Shown here: piece by piece, positions 61,101 to 64,000 of the stretch
Numbering within the stretch: the stretch's first letter is position 1
How the letters are laid out: every line of letters begins with the position of its first letter
Assembly: GCF_037126465.1 (NCBI RefSeq)
Contig: NC_088201.1
Coordinates: 21,064,550-21,128,549, forward strand
DNA: 64,000 nucleotides
From: Ornithodoros turicata
Lineage: Eukaryota; Arthropoda; Arachnida; Ixodida; Argasidae
Direction: 5' to 3'
The notes under the pieces: generated by a model
What the model saw: the letters and a program-made list of their open reading frames with translations, nothing else
The model's database searches: none
What the model was told of the DNA's origin: nothing
Position numbers and translations under genes: made by a program

Positions 61101-62804
61101 AGGAGGTGCTGGTTTCAGCAAGACATGACCAGGTCTTTCAGTCACGTATTGATGGTTACAACATGACTTTGGTGGCATCTACACCTGGTTGGCGAGTTAC
61201 AGCACTTGCAGTGGATGTGTCTCAAAGTAAGAATACTTTTCGTCTTGTACATATAGTTTTCCTGTGATTGTGAATAAGCGTTTATTTATTTGTTTATTTA
61301 TGGTACACTCAGGGCTATTAGCATTAGAGAGGGGAGGGGCAGTAACAGCAAGTACAAATATAAGTGGATGCATAGAGAAGATACAAAAGAAAAGTGAAAA
61401 ATTACACAAAACAATCGCTATGTGGCGTTAAGGTGATCACAACGAGCATTCTTAAATAATGAAGGGTTAGTAATGGATGAAACAGAGCCGGGCAGGAGGT
61501 TTCACTTGAAGTTTTGAGCAGAAATGACTGAATGTATGTGCTAGTGGTGCAAAAGGGAATGCCAACGTTCTATGCATGGTCCAGCTGTGAAGAGATATGT
61601 GATGGATGAGAAATTAAAGAGTGTCGGAGGATATTGTTGTGATAAAACATTTTGTGGAACAATCAAAGACGAGTAACACTGCATCGAAGTGTTAGCTTAG
61701 TTAGTTTAAGCGTAAACTTTATTAAGACCACTGTAGTTGGACTTTGCTGTCATGTGATTTGTAGGCTTTGAATATTTTGACCTTGGTGCATTCGAGTGTT
61801 TCTAGATTGTTACAAATACCTAAATGTGTCTCAAAGGAGTAGGATATTTTGTCAAATTTTGACTTTCTCAAAAAAAGAAAAAGTCTCACGGGAAGAGGTT
61901 AAAGGGGTTTAGACACTTTCAGAGATGTGGTTCATTACATCATGGACGCATTGTATTGCACGCCAGAATACAGAGGAAAGAAGAAATATTCTTCTATGCG
62001 TCGTACTTAGCGAGATACAAGCCCTTGAATGCACTCCCGAGCAAAGCGCTGACGTCACAGACCTCAGAGTTTCGTCCATTCCCATTGGCAGCCGTAAGCA
62101 CGTGACTTCTTGTACGCTGCCTCACTGGTGGCGTGAGGTCTGTGATGTCAGAGCCGCATGAGTTTTGGTATCCGCGGTGCCCATTTTCTCCTTTTCTATT
62201 CCCCTCCTCACTGTGAAACTTGCAATGGAGGTTCACATCGATGCAAAGCGCTGTCTTTTACATTTATCTGGATAACTTGGGATGACCTGTCGTAACCCCT
62301 TTAAAAGGCTGCTGATAGCTATCCTAAATAGTTACAGTAGGTAATTTTTCTATTGCTGGGTTTTCCCACAATTTTTTGTACTCATGGGACTACATAAAAA
62401 TGACTGCTGAAGCTACATGAGCCAAAATAAGTGCAACGGCATTATTGTGTTGGCACAATAAACTAAGATATCACAAAAACAAGAAGCATTGTTATTTTAA
62501 TAAATTGAATGTAATGGCAAAAGGAGAAATGTTCAAATTTGAGAAGATAAACTAATGCTATGGTAAACGCGAACTTGTGTTACTAGTTCATTTCTGTACT
62601 CAGAAGTTGTAGTGTGCAAACAATGACTGGTGGAAGTAGTACAAGCCATATTAATTTCATCCTTGCAGGATTGCTGTACAAAGGTGTTTATGGTCCCACA
62701 GGGGCTCGCATCGAGGTTTCAGATTGGAATAATGCAGCTGAGTGTGAGGTGCTGAGTTCGAATCTTTTCAAGATTCTCAGCCTTGCAGTCCATCCTTCCC
62801 GGAA
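47396..62804 (+). CDS. LRP1-like low-density lipoprotein receptor-related protein, internal part (13 exons)
   Basis: Endocytic cell-surface receptor family. Exons: 47396-47596, 49822-50023, 50207-50383, 53342-53486, 53564-53663, 54045-54173, 57666-57769, 57854-57971, 58299-58491, 59848-59981, 60048-60338, 60870-61226, 62669-62804; phases agree throughout (2287 nt, about 762 aa). The first propeller has [37 protein letters not shown] and FYWTDI blades. Exon 54045-54173 is a six-Cys EGF module. A second propeller ([14 protein letters not shown]) has lost most YWTD motifs, and the next EGF module (60870 on) keeps four Cys. A third propeller starts. Two propellers separated only by EGF, and blades such as [12 protein letters not shown] and WIDARS..I, recall LRP1. 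The N-terminus, remaining ectodomain, membrane span and tail are outside or not found. The intron after 60338 appears to be GC-AG. Confidence 0.8.
47939..49213 (-). mobile_element. Decayed LINE: ORF1 coiled coil plus reverse-transcriptase C-terminus
   Basis: On the minus strand 49213-48932 encodes a coiled-coil ORF1-like segment ([29 protein letters not shown]), then with a frame break [18 protein letters not shown]. Further 3' come RT C-terminal phrases in broken frames ([29 protein letters not shown]), and the copy ends in an A-rich (AAATAAA) tail near 47940. ORF1 is joined almost directly to the RT end, so endonuclease and RT core were lost. In the first LRP intron. Confidence 0.7.
50984..51260. 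repeat. Inverted low-complexity element, TCGAGT-rich
   Basis: TTATATGAACTTGACAGGAG..CGGGTTGAGTCGAACCCGAC at the left is answered by CAACCCAACTCAACCCGCTT..TCGAGCTCATGTAAACG at the right, a loose inverted repeat of about 275 bp. In an LRP intron. Confidence 0.4.
51468..51660 (-). repeat. Hairpin insertion with 13-bp direct repeats (family H2)
   Basis: ATCCGATCACTCA repeats (51468-51480 and 51648-51660) bracket a 37-nt left tail (AGAAAGTTGGGCTAGTTGGT) and a hairpin. The 47-bp arms (51518-51564 and 51602-51648) are perfect inverted copies with a 37-nt loop. The loop reads CTCGCAACTAATATGTATTG inverted, a motif echoed near 7025. As in the copy at 20102, the tail lies left of the hairpin. Confidence 0.8.
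51881..52838. mobile_element. hAT-type MITE, TAGTTAAACTAC-rich (copy 2, with insert)
   Basis: Ends CAGTGATGGCC / GGCCATCACGG with a perfect 8-bp duplication GAAAGCAT (51873-51880 and 52839-52846). Relative to copy 1 (5283-5808) it carries about 430 extra bp (about 52178-52608). The insert holds overlapping minus-strand open frames without a recognised domain. It may be ancestral sequence lost from copy 1 or a separate insertion. Confidence 0.88.
53706..53881. repeat. pogo/Tigger-like MITE (176 bp)
   Basis: CAGCCGAACCTCGATATAAC at the left and ACATCGAAGTTTGGCTG at the right, flanked by TA on both sides. It lies in an LRP intron, 42 bp after an exon donor, and is the same size class as 29554-29728. 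Confidence 0.8.
54497..55055. repeat. TIR element with ACCGTATTTT ends (copy 2)
   Basis: ACCGTATTTTCCGGTGTATA at the left and ATCGGAAAATGCGGT at the right, next to TA, with repeated TATAACGCGCAC units inside both ends. About 559 bp in an LRP intron. Same ends as 36383-36550. Confidence 0.78.
55056..56440. other. LRP intron, unassigned
   Basis: No exon recognised. Degenerate TTAAGTACTTTT-type phrases recur near 55060-55120, 55490-55590 and 56210-56310, inverted in places, suggesting a decayed repeat-rich element. Confidence 0.35.
56441..57203. mobile_element. TIR element with CAGGGTGTCGAACCGAA ends
   Basis: CAGGGTGTCGAACCGAA at the left; the inverse of the right end reads CAGGGCGTCAAAATGGAACC. 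Sub-terminal GGTTC/GAACC units occur on both sides. Flanking octamers CTTCCAAG and CCACCAAG match at six of eight positions, possibly a worn hAT duplication. No transposase. Confidence 0.65.
57299..57492. repeat. Tc1-like MITE (194 bp)
   Basis: CAGTGCTGGACAAAAGTTTA at the left and TAAACTTTTGTCCAGCACAG at the right, flanked by TA. These are Tc1-type ends; the interior is too short for a transposase. Confidence 0.85.
58112..58139. repeat. GT/G run in LRP intron
   Basis: A short GT run followed by more than 20 G. Likely polymorphic. Confidence 0.8.
58681..59026. mobile_element. TIR element, family T1 (copy 2)
   Basis: TAGAGCCTGAAGGTTTATGG at the left and CCGAAAACTTCAGGCTCTA at the right. The sub-terminal CGGGAAATATTTTTT and GGGGTAAAAATCGG (inverse of the right side) match the left side of the element at 24691-25822, so this is a short internally deleted relative. 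Confidence 0.75.
59515..59795. repeat. ATTCGA-rich fragment followed by F1 right-arm fragment
   Basis: 59515-59615 has many ATTCGAA/TATTCGA units arranged as loose inverted repeats. 59640-59790 carries the F1 right arm (GTCCGCCTGGCCGCATAACT, then GCATCTGTGCTGCTCTCGTA). Exon 59848-59981 follows. Confidence 0.5.
61274..61690 (-). mobile_element. LINE 3'-end-like fragment
   Basis: The left edge is an inverted poly-A/AAATAA tail (TTTATTTATTTGTTTATTTA) followed by GGTACACTCAGGGCTATTAG and AGAGAGGGGAGGGGC. In inverse this resembles arthropod LINE 3' ends. No RT frame remains. Confidence 0.4.
61899..62304. repeat. TIR element, AAAGGGGTT-ended (copy 2)
   Basis: TTAAAGGGGTTTAGACAC at the left and GTCGTAACCCCTTTAA at the right; the ends form a TTAA-edged inverted pair. 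Internal phrases match 13754-14089 in alsin. Confidence 0.7.
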
Positions 62805-62960
62805 GTAAGTTTGATTTCAGAAGGTGACTCTGTCTGAGAGTTGTGTTTTAGAAGTGTACCATAAACTGCTCAGTTTCTTTAAGTGGTATAGTCCCCCCCC
62901 TCCATAACAGAACAACAACCACATTCACGACAACGGCTGTAGCAAAGTTGTTTACATGTA

Positions 62961-64000
62961 CGAGGGTGGTTCCATAAGTTTCCGGCCCGAGGTAGAAAAT
63001 GTGCGCGAATTTGAAAATGCGATTAAGGACGCGTGGCGCCATCTGTTGGATGGCCGGAGCACCACCCTCAACCCTCTCCATGCTTTTGTCGGTTGGAGAG
63101 CGGCATTTCAAACGGCCAGGGTGCATTCTTCAGTCAAAATGGAAAAAATTGAGTACCGCGCTGTGATAAAACTCTTGTCAAAAGAGGGACTTTCGCCTAG
63201 AGAAATTAAAGCGCGACTGGACAGCGTGTACAGGGAAGCCTCTCCGTCGTACACAATGGTAAAAGACTGGGCTAAGCAGTTTCAAGTGGGGCGAGAGTCC
63301 ATTGAAAATGATCCACACGATGGTCGTCCAGTGGAAGTGGTGACACAAGAAAATTTGTCTTTGTCGAGGAGGAAGTGCTGAGCGACAGGCGTCTGAAGGT
63401 GAAGGAAATCTCAGAAAGGCTGGGGCTTTAAAAAAAAAACGTTTTTCGCATCATCGGCAAGGGCCTTCACATGAAAAAGGTCAGTGCGAGATGGGTGCCA
63501 CGACTTCTCTCCTCAGTTCAAAAGCAACAGCGCGTTGTCTGTGCCAAAGAGTTTTTGGAGCTCTGTCAAGAGAATGAAGAAATATTAAAGTCAATTGTCA
63601 CAGGGGATGAGACTATGGTGCTCTACTATGATCCCCTTTTGAAAAAGGAGTCGATGGAATGGCGCAAATCAGGAGAAGCACCCCCAAGAAAAGCCAAGGT
63701 CTCACAATCCACAAAGAAGATCATGGCAACAATATTTTGGGATTGTCACGGGATCCTCCTCATCGACTTCAAAGAGAGGAACACCACAGTGAATGCGACT
63801 TATTATGCTTCACTCCTGCACCGACTGCGAGACGCCATCAAGGAAAAGAGGAGCGGCAGGTTGAGTCGAGGTGTCCGGTAGCTCCAGGACAATGCCCCTG
63901 TCCACTCAGCTTCTGTTGCCAAGGCTGCACTTCGAAGAAATCCAACACCCACCCTACAGTCCAGACTTGGCACCGAGTGACTACTTCCTGTTCTCAAACT
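62961..64000 (+). pseudogene. mariner element with broken transposase, truncated by window end
   Basis: The left inverted repeat starts CGAGGGTGGTTCCATAAGTT after TA. The transposase reading starts at the ATG at 63139: a helix-turn-helix N-terminal part (YRAVIKLLSKEGLSPREIKA) and a linker (NDPHDGRPVEV). After frame breaks near 63350-63380 and a stop with an A10 run near 63427-63440 come ARWVPRLLS and the first catalytic motif TGDETMV. QDNAPVHSA supplies the second Asp and LAPSDYFLF the third. The last two Asp codons are 91 nt apart rather than the 105 expected for D,D34D, so about 14 nt are lost. Non-functional. It sits in the last visible LRP intron. Confidence 0.9.

Noticed and set aside
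1..64000. CRISPR arrays, operons, bacterial contamination
   Set aside because: No evenly spaced direct repeats with unique spacers and no dense coding; intron-exon structure throughout indicates animal nuclear DNA.

Overview
The window reads as intron-rich animal nuclear DNA, most likely from a chelicerate and probably a hard tick. Reasons: two multi-exon genes with GT-AG introns and animal-only domain architectures (alsin; an LRP1-like lipoprotein receptor); a Gly-Tyr-rich secreted protein of the arthropod cuticle/cement kind; and dense mobile DNA of tick-like make-up (Penelope-like reverse transcriptase, tRNA-headed SINEs, LINEs, mariner, hAT and pogo-like MITEs, long fold-back elements). 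There are no operons, CRISPR arrays or prokaryotic signals. The species is an inference.

Layout. 1-8 kb: SINE and hairpin insertions, a small Gly-rich secreted-protein gene on the minus strand (2469-2777), and a hAT-type MITE (5283-5808). 8.07-31.17 kb: a complete plus-strand alsin (ALS2) orthologue. I rebuilt it exon by exon as 28 exons whose phases all agree, giving 4977 nt or 1658 residues, close to the vertebrate protein; domains run RCC1-like, DH, PH, MORN, VPS9. Its introns hold fold-back elements, a Penelope-like fragment, a Gypsy integrase fragment and several MITEs. 31.2-47.4 kb: no gene recognised; a mosaic of SINEs, nested terminal-inverted-repeat elements, a 789-bp near-palindrome and a diverged tandem duplication carrying its own 433-bp MITE. 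47.4-62.8 kb and beyond: 13 consecutive exons (about 762 residues) of an LRP1-like receptor, covering one YWTD propeller, an EGF module, a second more degenerate propeller, a reduced EGF module and the start of a third propeller. It is open at both ends. A decayed mariner sits in its last visible intron and runs off the window.

Function. Alsin is a guanine-nucleotide exchange factor for Rab5 (VPS9) and is linked to Rac through DH/PH, acting on endosomes. LRP-type receptors are endocytosed through that same early endosomal route, but neighbourhood alone does not show that the two genes work together. The main open questions are where the LRP N-terminal exons lie (no LDLa exon is seen between the genes) and the origin of the hairpin insertions flanked by 11-13 bp direct repeats.
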